This document shows, piece after piece, positions 40,175 to 48,101 of a stretch of 54,180 bases of DNA (positions are counted from its first letter, which is position 1; every line of letters begins with the position of its first letter). The notes beneath the pieces are model-generated. The model made no database searches. It was given only the letters and a program-made list of their open reading frames with translations, and was not told where the DNA came from. This DNA comes from Chloroflexota bacterium. Lineage in GTDB: Bacteria; Chloroflexota; Anaerolineae; Anaerolineales; Villigracilaceae. Position numbers and translations under genes: made by a program. The stretch spans positions 1 through 54,180 of the forward strand of contig JACRBL010000057.1 in the NCBI GenBank assembly GCA_016234485.1. Direction: 5' to 3'.

Positions 40175-41281
40175 TCATGCTCCAAGCGCCAGATCGAGAT
40201 AACGATCCACCACGAATTCAGACTCGAACGGCCGCCAGCTTTCCTGCGGAGGACGAACCCGCGTCTCGCGCGTGGACTTGAGGAGGGCCGCGGCCAGCCC
40301 AGACGGATCGTCCACCGAGACGAGTCTGCCGAAGCGCCCGCCCATCAAAATATCGCGCGAGCCGCCCGGACAATTCGTGGCGACGATGGGCGCGCCCAGG
40401 TACAAGGCTTCCACCAGCACGGTGGGCAATCCCTCCCAGCGCGAGGGAAGCGCGAAGGCCGCGGCCCGCGCCATGAACGGATAGGGATTCTGCACGAAGC
40501 CCATCAAGCGCACGTCCGCGCCCAAGCCCAGTTTGGCGATCAGCGCTTCGAGCGCGGAACGGTTCTCGCCCTCCCCAAGGATCATCAAGCGCAAAGGACG
40601 ATTCTGTCGCGCGATGTAGAACGCGCGGATCAAAACGTCGAAGGCTTTCTGGTCGGTCAGCCGTCCCACCGAAACGACGACGGGAGGCCCTCCATTTTTA
40701 AACCAGGGATGCTCCAATGGCTGTTCAGATTTCTCTTTCAGGTCAGGCGTCACGATCGGGTTGTAGACCACTTCGATACGCTCGGAGGGAATCTGAGCGG
40801 CGCGCGAGAGGTCGCGTTTCACGTCGTGCGAGACGGCCACGATCGCGTCTGCCCACGGGTAAAACCAGCCGGCCAGTTTGGGGTAGGCTTGCCAGCGCAG
40901 GTCATCTTTGTTGTTGATCACCGAAGCGAGGGTATTGTGCTCGGTGATGACGAGACGCACAGGGACTCCGCTCAAGCGCCTGGCCAATAACGCGATCACA
41001 TTGGCATACATGGCTGAGATCATGGCGGCGGGCCGATCGCGCCTGAGATAGCGAACCAGCGCGGGCAGGCTTCCCAACACGCGCGGCGCGTGCAAATCCA
41101 CGAGGCGAACGCCCGCGGGAATCTGCGGCAGGTACGGTCCTTCGGCGCGCGCCAGCACCAGGTCCACAGGATGACCATGCTCCAACATGCCCTTGGCAAG
41201 GTTGAGCATGATGCGCTCCGCGCCGCCTTCATAGAGGCCAGGCAGGAAAATCGCGAGATGAGGTTTTGATGCGTTCATCAT
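40175..41281 (-). CDS. Glycosyltransferase family 4
   Basis: 368 residues from the ATG at 41281 (MMNASKPHLAIFLPGLYEGGAERIML). GGAERIMLNLAKGMLEHGH is the GT4 start; VVSVGRLTDQKAFDVLIRAF near 205 and SRWEGLPTVLVEALYLGAPIVATNCPGGSRDIL near 285-315 with the EX7E pattern complete it. The open frame extends 28 codons upstream to 41365, but that extension is encoded by the 52-bp repeat at 41301-41352, so I regard it as repeat sequence. No good ribosome binding site precedes either start. Confidence 0.92.
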   Translation of the reverse strand: MMNASKPHLAIFLPGLYEGGAERIMLNLAKGMLEHGHPVDLVLARAEGPYLPQIPAGVRLVDLHAPRVLGSLPALVRYLRRDRPAAMISAMYANVIALLARRLSGVPVRLVITEHNTLASVINNKDDLRWQAYPKLAGWFYPWADAIVAVSHDVKRDLSRAAQIPSERIEVVYNPIVTPDLKEKSEQPLEHPWFKNGGPPVVVSVGRLTDQKAFDVLIRAFYIARQNRPLRLMILGEGENRSALEALIAKLGLGADVRLMGFVQNPYPFMARAAAFALPSRWEGLPTVLVEALYLGAPIVATNCPGGSRDILMGGRFGRLVSVDDPSGLAAALLKSTRETRVRPPQESWRPFESEFVVDRYLDLALGA

Positions 41282-41300
41282 GGCTGTTGGCAGGTCCAGT

Positions 41301-41352
41301 GGAGTCGAACATCTCCGACGGTCGTTATCCAAAGCCAGAGACTTTGGAGTCC
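41301..41352. repeat. 52-bp dispersed repeat, copy 2 (minus orientation)
   Basis: The reverse complement matches 12061-12112 over its full length with two internal hairpins conserved. It sits between the P-loop kinase and glycosyltransferase genes and is open in the frame of the latter. Confidence 0.7.
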
Positions 41353-41368
41353 GCTTTTGCACCATCTC

Positions 41369-42052
41369 TCAGACAAGGTCGAGTTCAATCAGTAAATTGG
41401 CCGCGATCTGTTCGGGAGAAAATTGACTGGAATTGAAACGGAGGATGGGCAGGTCGGGATGCGCCATCGTCAATTTCAGGATGAGGTGAGAATAGGCTCT
41501 GCGGTAACGCTCCAGGAAGGCGATCGTGACCTCGTCCGTTTCGCGTTTGACAATGTGTTCCTTATCGCGGCCACGGATGCGCGCCATCAGGTCTTCGTCC
41601 CTCCCATCGAGCCAGATGATCGCGTCGAGGGTCTGCGCCCAGCGAGTACACAAGTCGCTCCAATATTCTTCGGCCACATTTACTTTTAGGTATTCGGGGC
41701 CAAACTCGCACAGTTCGGTCAACAGGTAGACGGGGCCTTGATCGAGGACGATGAGTTCGTCGCTTTCCCAGGATTTTGTCAGGCGGTTTGGCCAGCCGCG
41801 CAGGATGCACATCCACGCGAACTCGCGGCGAGTCAACTTGCGGGTGTGGTTGACGCGCGGGTGCGGAAGAGACAGCGAAGTTTGCAAACCGTTCCAGAGG
41901 AAGAACGGCGCGTTGGACAGTCTTCGGACGTCGGGAAAGTGGCCGAGGTGGACGTGCGCGTCCATGCGCGTCAACGCGTGACTGAGGGCGGTCTTGCCTG
42001 AGCCTGCCAGTCCGACGATTTCGACAATGTGAAGGTCGGCGCTCGCATTCAT
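41369..42052 (-). CDS. P-loop kinase-like protein of the exopolysaccharide locus
   Basis: 227 residues. Walker A GLAGSGKTALSHAL near 14-27, a LIVLDQGPVYLLTEL Walker-B-like strand near 100, and a LID-like region GRDEDLMARIRGRDKEHIVKRE near 150-170. This resembles the thymidylate-kinase/adenylate-kinase class of small-molecule kinases, but the substrate is not clear. The ATG at 42052 shares its A with the TGA stop of the flippase gene (TGATG), so the two are coupled. Confidence 0.8.
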   Translation of the reverse strand: MNASADLHIVEIVGLAGSGKTALSHALTRMDAHVHLGHFPDVRRLSNAPFFLWNGLQTSLSLPHPRVNHTRKLTRREFAWMCILRGWPNRLTKSWESDELIVLDQGPVYLLTELCEFGPEYLKVNVAEEYWSDLCTRWAQTLDAIIWLDGRDEDLMARIRGRDKEHIVKRETDEVTIAFLERYRRAYSHLILKLTMAHPDLPILRFNSSQFSPEQIAANLLIELDLV

Positions 42053-43644
42053 CAAGATTCATCCTTTTCGTTTGGAAAAACGACGCGGACGCGTCGCAGA
42101 ATGGCGAGGCGTTGTCCGTTCGAGAGGCCAGCGAAGAACGAGATCGCCAGAATGCCGATGCCCGTCAAGGCCGCGGCGAGGAAGAAAAGCGCCCAGCCGG
42201 CGAGTCCGGCCCCAGTGGAGAGGGAGGCGGACGCGTCCACGACGAAGGCGAGGGCGAAGAGCAGAAACGTCACAAGGGCGGGACGAAGCGCGCGTCCAAA
42301 TCGGGAGGAGATGGGAACGCCAAAGAAGCGCGCGATGAGCAAGGGATAACCCACGCTGACGATCAACCGTCCTGCCATGATGCCAAGGCAGAGACCCACA
42401 ATGCCCAACTTGTAGATGCCCACCAGCACGCTCGCGGCAATGATGGAGACTGTCACCGAGAGCAGGCCGAGTAAAACTTTTTGGCTCATGCGCAGGGTCA
42501 GGTCAATGATGTTGCCGTCACTGCGGAGAAGAGCCAGTTGCATGGCCGCGAGGATGATCAAAAGGTTCGGGAGCGACCCCGCGTAATGCGACGCGCCGAC
42601 CCAAAGCGTAAGAAAGACGCGGTTCCATAGGAGGATGCACGCGCCCAACGTGGTGGCGGTCAACCAGATGAAGGAGTGGATCTCGTCACGCAGTCGCGTC
42701 GCGCGTTCGTAATCGCCCGTCCCGACGATGCCGCCGAGGCCTGGCGCGATGCCGAAGATGATGATGACGATCATGCCGATCATCGTTTCGGGGACGTATT
42801 TGGTGAGCGAATAATCGGTGACCGATTCGACCGAATTGAAGAGGCCGAGGACGACCACGTCGCTGGCGAGGAGCAGGGTGGTGACCGCGTTCCAGCCCAT
42901 GAACCACCAACTCAAGCCAAGCATCTGACGCGCGTCTGCAAGGCGGGGCTTGGCGAGGCCGAACCATTTTGCGTTGGCGCGCGCCACGCCGAAATAAAAG
43001 ATGCCATTGAGGAGCGTGGTCACGACGAGCGCGACCGCCACGCCGACGATTCCTGTTTTAAGAAAAAGCGCCAGCCACGTGAAGCCGCCGCCCGCCAGCA
43101 CGAGCAAAGCCGAGAGACCCATGCGCTTGTAGCCGAGGTTCTCGCCTTGCAACGTCACTTGCGGCACGGATAAGATCGCGCCGACGATCACGTTCAACAC
43201 CAGCAACGCCGCGACCGTGCGCACGATCCAAATCGTTTCGGCGGGGACGTCCAACCAACGGGGCGCGAACCAACTCACGAACGCGCCGATGCCGATCAAT
43301 AGCGGGAGGAACATCAACCAGATGAGGGCCGCGCTGCCCACGTAGCGACGCTTCTGCTCGAAATCATCCGAGGCTTGCTGGTTCGCGAGCGTGGCCTTGA
43401 GCGCGAACCCTGGCCGCCCGCTGACGGGATTGATGTATCCGATCATGCGATTCAAAATTTGCCACAGTCCAAACAAATAATTCCCCAACCCCGCCACCAG
43501 CAAAGGCGTGACGAGAAACCCAACCAGCAAACTCGCGCCGTATTCCAGCGTGGCCGTGAGCGCGTTGAGGTACGCCTTTTTGGTCAGGCCTTTATCGGAT
43601 AACAAGCCTGCGATGAATTTCATGGGATGCGAAGTGGCGGACAT
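42052..43644 (-). CDS. Wzx-type flippase (MATE/MOP polysaccharide transporter)
   Basis: 530 residues from the ATG at 43644, with about 12 to 14 membrane helices. Typical MOP features: NALTATLEYGASLLVGFLVTPLLVAGLG in helix 1, WQILNRMIGYINP, and charged loops with few long soluble segments. It moves the lipid-linked repeat unit across the membrane. The frame extends 36 codons further upstream, overlapping the preceding gene, but that part is not transporter-like. The start overlaps nothing and lies 2 bp after the preceding stop. Confidence 0.9.
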   Translation of the reverse strand: MSATSHPMKFIAGLLSDKGLTKKAYLNALTATLEYGASLLVGFLVTPLLVAGLGNYLFGLWQILNRMIGYINPVSGRPGFALKATLANQQASDDFEQKRRYVGSAALIWLMFLPLLIGIGAFVSWFAPRWLDVPAETIWIVRTVAALLVLNVIVGAILSVPQVTLQGENLGYKRMGLSALLVLAGGGFTWLALFLKTGIVGVAVALVVTTLLNGIFYFGVARANAKWFGLAKPRLADARQMLGLSWWFMGWNAVTTLLLASDVVVLGLFNSVESVTDYSLTKYVPETMIGMIVIIIFGIAPGLGGIVGTGDYERATRLRDEIHSFIWLTATTLGACILLWNRVFLTLWVGASHYAGSLPNLLIILAAMQLALLRSDGNIIDLTLRMSQKVLLGLLSVTVSIIAASVLVGIYKLGIVGLCLGIMAGRLIVSVGYPLLIARFFGVPISSRFGRALRPALVTFLLFALAFVVDASASLSTGAGLAGWALFFLAAALTGIGILAISFFAGLSNGQRLAILRRVRVVFPNEKDES

Positions 43645-43646
43645 GA

Positions 43647-45221
43647 TTAGAGGTGTTTCCACAAAATGGACATGACCTGCGCGAGCGTTTCTTCTCTGGA
43701 CTTGCTGGCGTCCACCTCGAACCCCGAAACTTTTTCCCAACTCAGGCGCCACACTTCAGACGATCGCGCCCGCACAGACGTTTCTGTCTCTTCGGCTTTA
43801 CGCTGAACCGCGATCTCAGGATCGAGCTTGAGAACGATCAACAGGTCGGGCAAGTGGATCTGTTCGTAGTACCGCGCTTCCTTGTCCGCGAGGGATTGGA
43901 GGAAGCGATTCTTCTTTTTAACTACTATGTTCCCGTCATTGCGAGGAGGGCGCTCTTCCCGACGAAGCAATCTCCACCCCATGGAGGGGGTTGCTCCCTG
44001 GCACTGCCCGCCAGGGCAAGTGTCGGGAAGATCACCCTCGCAACGACAGAGCGCGGACTGGCACAGCGCCCCATCCATCTGCATGAAACCCGTCAGCGAG
44101 TAGCGATCGCAGATGACGATCTTTCCGTTCGTGGAAAGTCGCCGCGCGCGCAGGTAGGTCAGGTATCGGTCGCGGGCGGTAAAAACGGCTCGAAGGAACC
44201 ACGGAGCGCCGTGCGACTGTTCCAATTCTTCGTACACATCGCCTTCAAATGGATAGAGATGCAGGAGCGTGCCGATCTTCAAGAAGCCGCGCACGAGAAC
44301 AGTCATCCACGACCAGGCGGGCTTGCCCATGTGGAGTGTTTCGATGGCAAACTTCGCGGCAAAGGTTTGGCGCAACGCTTCGACGACTGTCGTCTTCCCC
44401 GCGCCGTCCCCGCCGACGATGGCGACGAGCAGGCCGCCGTTGGCGAAGCGGTTTTTCGGCGCGATCTTAACGACACGGCGTTGGATGGGTTGCCAAATGC
44501 GACGCGTGAACTTCAGGATGACATCGAACCAGTGTGGGCGGCGCGCGCAAGTCCGCAGAGCGTGTTGCAATCTCTCCCCCGCTCGGACGCGCGTCCAAAA
44601 CGGACAGCGCGGTTGAATGGATTGCAGGCACAAGTCAAACAACTCGCGGCGCAACGAAAGTTTCTGCAAGACCGCGTCCACGGTGGATAAATTCTTCCCA
44701 ATGGCGAGATCGTCCAACTCGGCGCGCTCGGTCTGCGAGAGTTGTCCATGCCGCATGAGCATCGCGTCCCAGGTGGAATGTTTCAGCGTCATGCGGATGA
44801 CCAACACGACCAATTCAAACTCAGTCGCTGGGACGCGGAACAGCCCTTTCTGTATGGACGAGTCCAAATAGGCATTTTCAATCGGCAGGCGATAATTCTT
44901 TGAAAGGTCGTTTCCCAAAATCAACTGGTAATGCGCGTGGACATGAACCAATCGCCCCGACGTTTCATCCCAGCCGTAGAAATCACGCACACCAGGCAAC
45001 GTTTCGCTCAGAGGCAGATGCGTCTCCTTGAAGCCGAGCGTAGCCAGAATTTGCTCAAAACGTCCCGCGTGCGCTCGATGGATCAGCAGGTCGAGGTCGT
45101 TCTCTCCGCTGGCGGAGCGATTCAGGAATGTGTTGCTCTTCCAGTGGCAATAGTCCACGCCTTGCGCCGCGAGGGTCTCGCACAGTTTGATGATGAGTTC
45201 GAGCGTGGGGGAGGTATCCAT
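43647..45221 (-). CDS. Nucleotidyltransferase-thymidylate-kinase-like fusion with an in-frame repeat
   Basis: 524 residues. The N-terminal part (about 1-170) resembles small nucleotidyltransferases (DYCHWKSN, GENDLDLLIHR). The C-terminal part (about 262-524) is dTMP-kinase-like: VAIVGGDGAGKTTVVEALR, VICDRYSLTGFMQMDG, LIVLKLDPEIAVQRK. Between MQMDGA and RFLQSLADKEARYYEQI lies a foreign stretch of about 50 residues (about 383-433) rich in Cys, Arg and Gly; 38 of its codons are exactly the 114-bp palindromic repeat at 43934-44047. The reading frame stays open through it. The insertion falls in the lid region near the active site, so activity is uncertain. Confidence 0.85.
   Translation of the reverse strand: MDTSPTLELIIKLCETLAAQGVDYCHWKSNTFLNRSASGENDLDLLIHRAHAGRFEQILATLGFKETHLPLSETLPGVRDFYGWDETSGRLVHVHAHYQLILGNDLSKNYRLPIENAYLDSSIQKGLFRVPATEFELVVLVIRMTLKHSTWDAMLMRHGQLSQTERAELDDLAIGKNLSTVDAVLQKLSLRRELFDLCLQSIQPRCPFWTRVRAGERLQHALRTCARRPHWFDVILKFTRRIWQPIQRRVVKIAPKNRFANGGLLVAIVGGDGAGKTTVVEALRQTFAAKFAIETLHMGKPAWSWMTVLVRGFLKIGTLLHLYPFEGDVYEELEQSHGAPWFLRAVFTARDRYLTYLRARRLSTNGKIVICDRYSLTGFMQMDGALCQSALCRCEGDLPDTCPGGQCQGATPSMGWRLLRREERPPRNDGNIVVKKKNRFLQSLADKEARYYEQIHLPDLLIVLKLDPEIAVQRKAEETETSVRARSSEVWRLSWEKVSGFEVDASKSREETLAQVMSILWKHL
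43934..44047. repeat. 114-bp inverted repeat inside a coding sequence, copy 3
   Basis: The left arm CCGTCATTGCGAGGAGGG... equals that of 30664-30754; the right arm ends ...CCCTCGCAACGAC. The right arm is interrupted by the CCCTGGC...GCCAGGG mini-hairpin at 43996-44016. Length 114 is a multiple of three and no stop arises in the host frame. Confidence 0.88.
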
Positions 45222-45230
45222 GGGGAGGCT

Positions 45231-46850
45231 TCATCCAATTTTCGAAATTCGTCTCAGCGCATCGATCACCGTCAAATCCCCGCAATGAGCGTAGGTGTGC
45301 GCGCCCAGGATGTTCCTGTCCCAATCGGGGCGGATGGATGTGACGCGTTTCTCGCGGTAATCCGTCTCGGAAAGAGTCTCCACTTCGTTGAGATCAAACC
45401 CGTAGCCGTAGGCATGCGAACAATCCTGCGAGGGGCGGAACAACCTGCCGTCCCGCAGGAAAAAACTTCCCGCAGGCCGCGCCCGCTTCACGTCAGAGAT
45501 GATCGGGTTGCGCTGGTGTGGAGTCCAGTCGCCGAGGAGGTCGTCCGCGTAAAAGAGGAACAACTCCACGTTCGGCGCGGCGGCTTCCACTTCGGCGAGG
45601 GCGGTGAACATCCACCACTTATTTGCGTGGCGGACGAGGGTCGTATCCACCGCCGCGACGTTTTTCATCAGGCTCTGTTTGAAGCGCCAGCGATGCGGAA
45701 ACTCGACGCACTCGTACAGGTCAATCGTTCGGTTCGCCCGCGATTCGGGAACCAGGAAAAATTTTCCGTCCCACTCGAAAACGAAGGGATACGAGAGGTG
45801 ATAGTCCTTTTCCAAAATCGGGACGGGCGGCTTCCAATTTCCGTGCGCGTCCATCGCGATGACGGAGAGGTGTCCTTTGTTTTTCGCCTCGGAAAATTCT
45901 TCGATGAAAATGTAGTAGTTACTGCCTACGCGCAAGGTGTGCGGATCAGCCCAAAAGGTTCCGCGCGGCGGTTGCATTTTGATAAATTTTGCAAGACCGT
46001 CTGTAACGTCCGCTTCGAGACTGAACATCAAAAACCACTGATCGTTCGTGAAGACCCGACGCAGCGCTTCGCCGACCAGACGCAGACCGATTCTGCCGAT
46101 GGCGCGTATCGCCGCGAGATCGGACGGCGCGTCATATCCTTTAACTTTGGGTGGACTGCCCGCATCGAACCTTTGCGTCTCGCTGACGAATTTCCCCTCC
46201 CCCATCTCGCGCAGCGCCTTCACCTGCCGCGCCAAAAATGGGACGGCCGCCCAAACGAAGTAACTGCAATGCCGCGCGGGCGAAAGCGGATACGTGACAA
46301 AATGCGAGCGAAACAAAACGCGCCGCGGCGAAAATTTTCCGCCCGACGCGATCAACGCGGAAGTCGTCTCAGGCCAATGCTCGGTGGACTCCCAAAAGCC
46401 TGGCGGGCCTGCGCGCTCGATGCGGTCGTCGCCGAGACAAGTTTCCCACGTCCCGTATTTCGCGGCATCGAGTTGCAAACCGTTGAAGCCGAATTTGACC
46501 AATACGTCCAGCTGAAATGTTCGGATGGAGTCCACGTCGGATGAGCGCAGGGAATGTTCATCATCCATCTGCGCTTCAACGATCGGAATGCCTGCCAGCA
46601 AACTCTGCGCGTCTTTAAGTGCGAACGGGTTCGGTTGCCTGCCAAACAGTTTTTCGTCCACGCGCTGGAAGAGGGCGTAAACGCGCGCGCGCCCCTGCTT
46701 GCGAATGGAATTTCCCACGCCGTGATTCAACACGACCAACGCAAATTCCCCATGCCCGTCGCGGATCGTCCGCTGAATGCTTTCGTAAGCCCAGGCAGGA
46801 ATTTGGAACGAGTCGAGCAGTAATCCCAATCGCAGTTTTGGCTGATTCAT
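45231..46850 (-). CDS. Formyltransferase-like/beta-propeller glycosyltransferase-like protein
   Basis: 539 residues from the ATG at 46850. The first ~190 residues (LRLGLLLDSFQIPAWAYESIQ, VLVKFGFNGLQ) look like a formyltransferase-type Rossmann domain. Residues ~265-539 hold repeated WADPHTL / YPFVFEWDGKFFLVPESRA / DTTLVRHANKWWMFTAL / FRPSQDCSHAYGYG motifs of the five-bladed propeller found in glucosamine-inositolphosphorylceramide transferases and some GH43-like enzymes. The function in bacteria is not established. The frame continues ten codons upstream without support. No ribosome binding site is clear. Second enzyme of the locus after the NusG-like gene. Confidence 0.75.
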   Translation of the reverse strand: MNQPKLRLGLLLDSFQIPAWAYESIQRTIRDGHGEFALVVLNHGVGNSIRKQGRARVYALFQRVDEKLFGRQPNPFALKDAQSLLAGIPIVEAQMDDEHSLRSSDVDSIRTFQLDVLVKFGFNGLQLDAAKYGTWETCLGDDRIERAGPPGFWESTEHWPETTSALIASGGKFSPRRVLFRSHFVTYPLSPARHCSYFVWAAVPFLARQVKALREMGEGKFVSETQRFDAGSPPKVKGYDAPSDLAAIRAIGRIGLRLVGEALRRVFTNDQWFLMFSLEADVTDGLAKFIKMQPPRGTFWADPHTLRVGSNYYIFIEEFSEAKNKGHLSVIAMDAHGNWKPPVPILEKDYHLSYPFVFEWDGKFFLVPESRANRTIDLYECVEFPHRWRFKQSLMKNVAAVDTTLVRHANKWWMFTALAEVEAAAPNVELFLFYADDLLGDWTPHQRNPIISDVKRARPAGSFFLRDGRLFRPSQDCSHAYGYGFDLNEVETLSETDYREKRVTSIRPDWDRNILGAHTYAHCGDLTVIDALRRISKIG

Positions 46851-46869
46851 GGAGGCCGTGTTCCGATTG

Positions 46870-46906
46870 CGCTCCGCCATTCCGACATGGGAGCATGTCG
46901 GGAGCG
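46870..46906. repeat. Nested hairpin before the propeller gene
   Basis: Outer CGCTCC/GGAGCG arms (46870-46875 with 46901-46906) enclose CCGACATG/CATGTCGG (46882-46889 with 46894-46901) around GGAG. The outer and inner right arms share one base. It lies 20-56 nt upstream of the chosen ATG. Confidence 0.55.
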
Positions 46907-46961
46907 TTCATTTATTCGTTTTTATTCCCCCGTCGTCGAGTCAGTGTAAAAATTTTTTTCG

Positions 46962-47029
46962 GTTCATTCAGCAGTTCGATTTGCTTGGCAAATCGTGCTG
47001 AACGGCTCGCAGTTCAACTGCTCGCGAAC
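46962..47029. repeat. 68-bp palindromic repeat, minus-oriented copy
   Basis: Same element as 33994-34061 in inverse orientation. Contains CGATTTGC/GCAAATCG and TTCAGCA/TGCTGAA arms and a GCAGTTCAACTGC mini-palindrome. It ends 7 nt before the stop of the NusG-like gene. Confidence 0.88.
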
Positions 47030-47036
47030 CTGGGTT

Positions 47037-47540
47037 TTAGATTCGTTGCACGTAACAGGCAGGCATTTCCACAGGGACGGGATGGTTCTCGAGGAACGAA
47101 AGAAAAACGCGCACACGGTCTGTGCCTGCCAGGTAAATATCGAAGATGGCTTCGTATCCTTTAAAGACGCCATTCTGAATCGCGAGCGTGTCGCCTTTTC
47201 GCAAAAGCGGGGCAAACGCTCGGGCGGACGCGGCCGCCAACCCGTCCAATTTTTGCCGAAGCGTGGCGATCAACCCATCGGAAACAGAGGCGGGTTCATC
47301 CGCAAACGAGACCAGTCCCGCCGCGCCAGGCATATACTCCAGCGCAGACATGCCCACCACGCCCAAGTCCACATGCACGAACAAGTACCCTGGAAAATAT
47401 GGTTGTGTTTTACGTGATCGGGGGTTGACTGGTTTTACGTTGATGAAGGGATAATACGATTCAATATTCCTCAGGCAATACTGCTTCCAAAGGATTTCCT
47501 CGCTCCTGGGCTTGCTGTGAGCAACGTACCATTTCTCCAT
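47037..47540 (-). CDS. NusG-like transcription elongation/antitermination factor (RfaH/UpxY type)
   Basis: 167 residues from the ATG at 47540. The NGN domain begins KWYVAHSKPRSEEILWKQY, has FPGYLFVHVDL near 60 and ends near 100; the KOW-like C-terminal domain (RKGDTLAIQNGVFKGYEAIF) follows. Specialised NusG paralogues head capsule and exopolysaccharide operons and suppress premature termination over long transcripts. It is the first or second gene of this ~21-kb locus. A TTG start 7 codons upstream is possible but has no ribosome binding site. Confidence 0.93.
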   Translation of the reverse strand: MEKWYVAHSKPRSEEILWKQYCLRNIESYYPFINVKPVNPRSRKTQPYFPGYLFVHVDLGVVGMSALEYMPGAAGLVSFADEPASVSDGLIATLRQKLDGLAAASARAFAPLLRKGDTLAIQNGVFKGYEAIFDIYLAGTDRVRVFLSFLENHPVPVEMPACYVQRI

Positions 47541-47584
47541 GAGCTGATACCGTCCTGCCAATATCTGGTTCGTTATTGCGCCGC

Positions 47585-47809
47585 CTATCCCGATAACAAC
47601 TGGCCTGTCGTCACCTTCAAGACATCGGCGGCTTTTCGAAGATTGCTGAGATAAATGTCATTGTCGTTGAAATCCTTGTAGACTTCATGCTCCCCTCGCC
47701 AGATCTTCATGGCGGTTGGCTCACTGCAACCTCGTTTACGCATCTCCCCAACAAATTCATCGCATGACATGTTGATCTTCTTTGCCAACTTCTGGACTAT
47801 GCTCTCCAT
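47585..47809 (-). CDS. Small HTH (Cro/C1-like) DNA-binding protein
   Basis: 74 residues from the ATG at 47809 with GAGG 6 nt upstream. The frame could start at TTG 47872, giving 95. It has an HTH-like pattern: ESIVQKLAKKINMSCDEFVGEMRK, then TAMKIWRGEHEVYKDF as recognition region and YLSNLRKAADVLKVTTGQLL at the end, which matches the closing helix of XRE proteins. It is 44 bp upstream of the NusG-like gene on the same strand and is probably the first gene of the exopolysaccharide operon. Confidence 0.65.
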   Translation of the reverse strand: MESIVQKLAKKINMSCDEFVGEMRKRGCSEPTAMKIWRGEHEVYKDFNDNDIYLSNLRKAADVLKVTTGQLLSG

Positions 47810-47998
47810 GCTGGCCTCGCAGTGGGAAGAAAAGGAAAAACGTTTTCGCACGGGTTTCTTGCCGCGCTTCAAAATCCGTTTTGAAATGGAGTTATAAATA
47901 CTTTACACTTTCAATTTTTATTTATTCTTTGACAATTCTTCGAAATTTTTTGAGATTACTTTGGGTTGTATTACCAACAATCTCCCCCATCGAAAGGC

Positions 47999-48031
47999 AA
48001 AAAAACGCCGGCTCATTGCGAGAGAGTCGGC
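47999..48031 (-). terminator. Intrinsic terminator of the OmpR-type regulator
   Basis: On the minus strand GCCGACTC pairs with GAGCCGGC (one mismatch) and is followed by GTTTTTTT. It lies about 70 bp after the regulator stop, before the AT-rich region upstream of the HTH gene. Confidence 0.75.
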
Positions 48032-48086
48032 TTGGGACGACTGACCCTTATAGGGCGCTTCGCAGAGTCGTCATTACATGAAATAT

Positions 48087-48101
48087 GGGGGGGGGGGGGG
48101 G
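48087..48101. repeat. 15-nt poly-G tract
   Basis: Fifteen G in a row immediately after the TAA stop of the response regulator (TAA followed by 15 C on the minus strand). Such tracts are prone to slippage; it may also be a sequencing or assembly error. Confidence 0.95.

Noticed and set aside
44931..46544. Plus-strand open frame (537 codons) opposite the propeller protein and the fusion gene
   Set aside because: It spans the junction of two minus-strand genes and has no recognisable domain.
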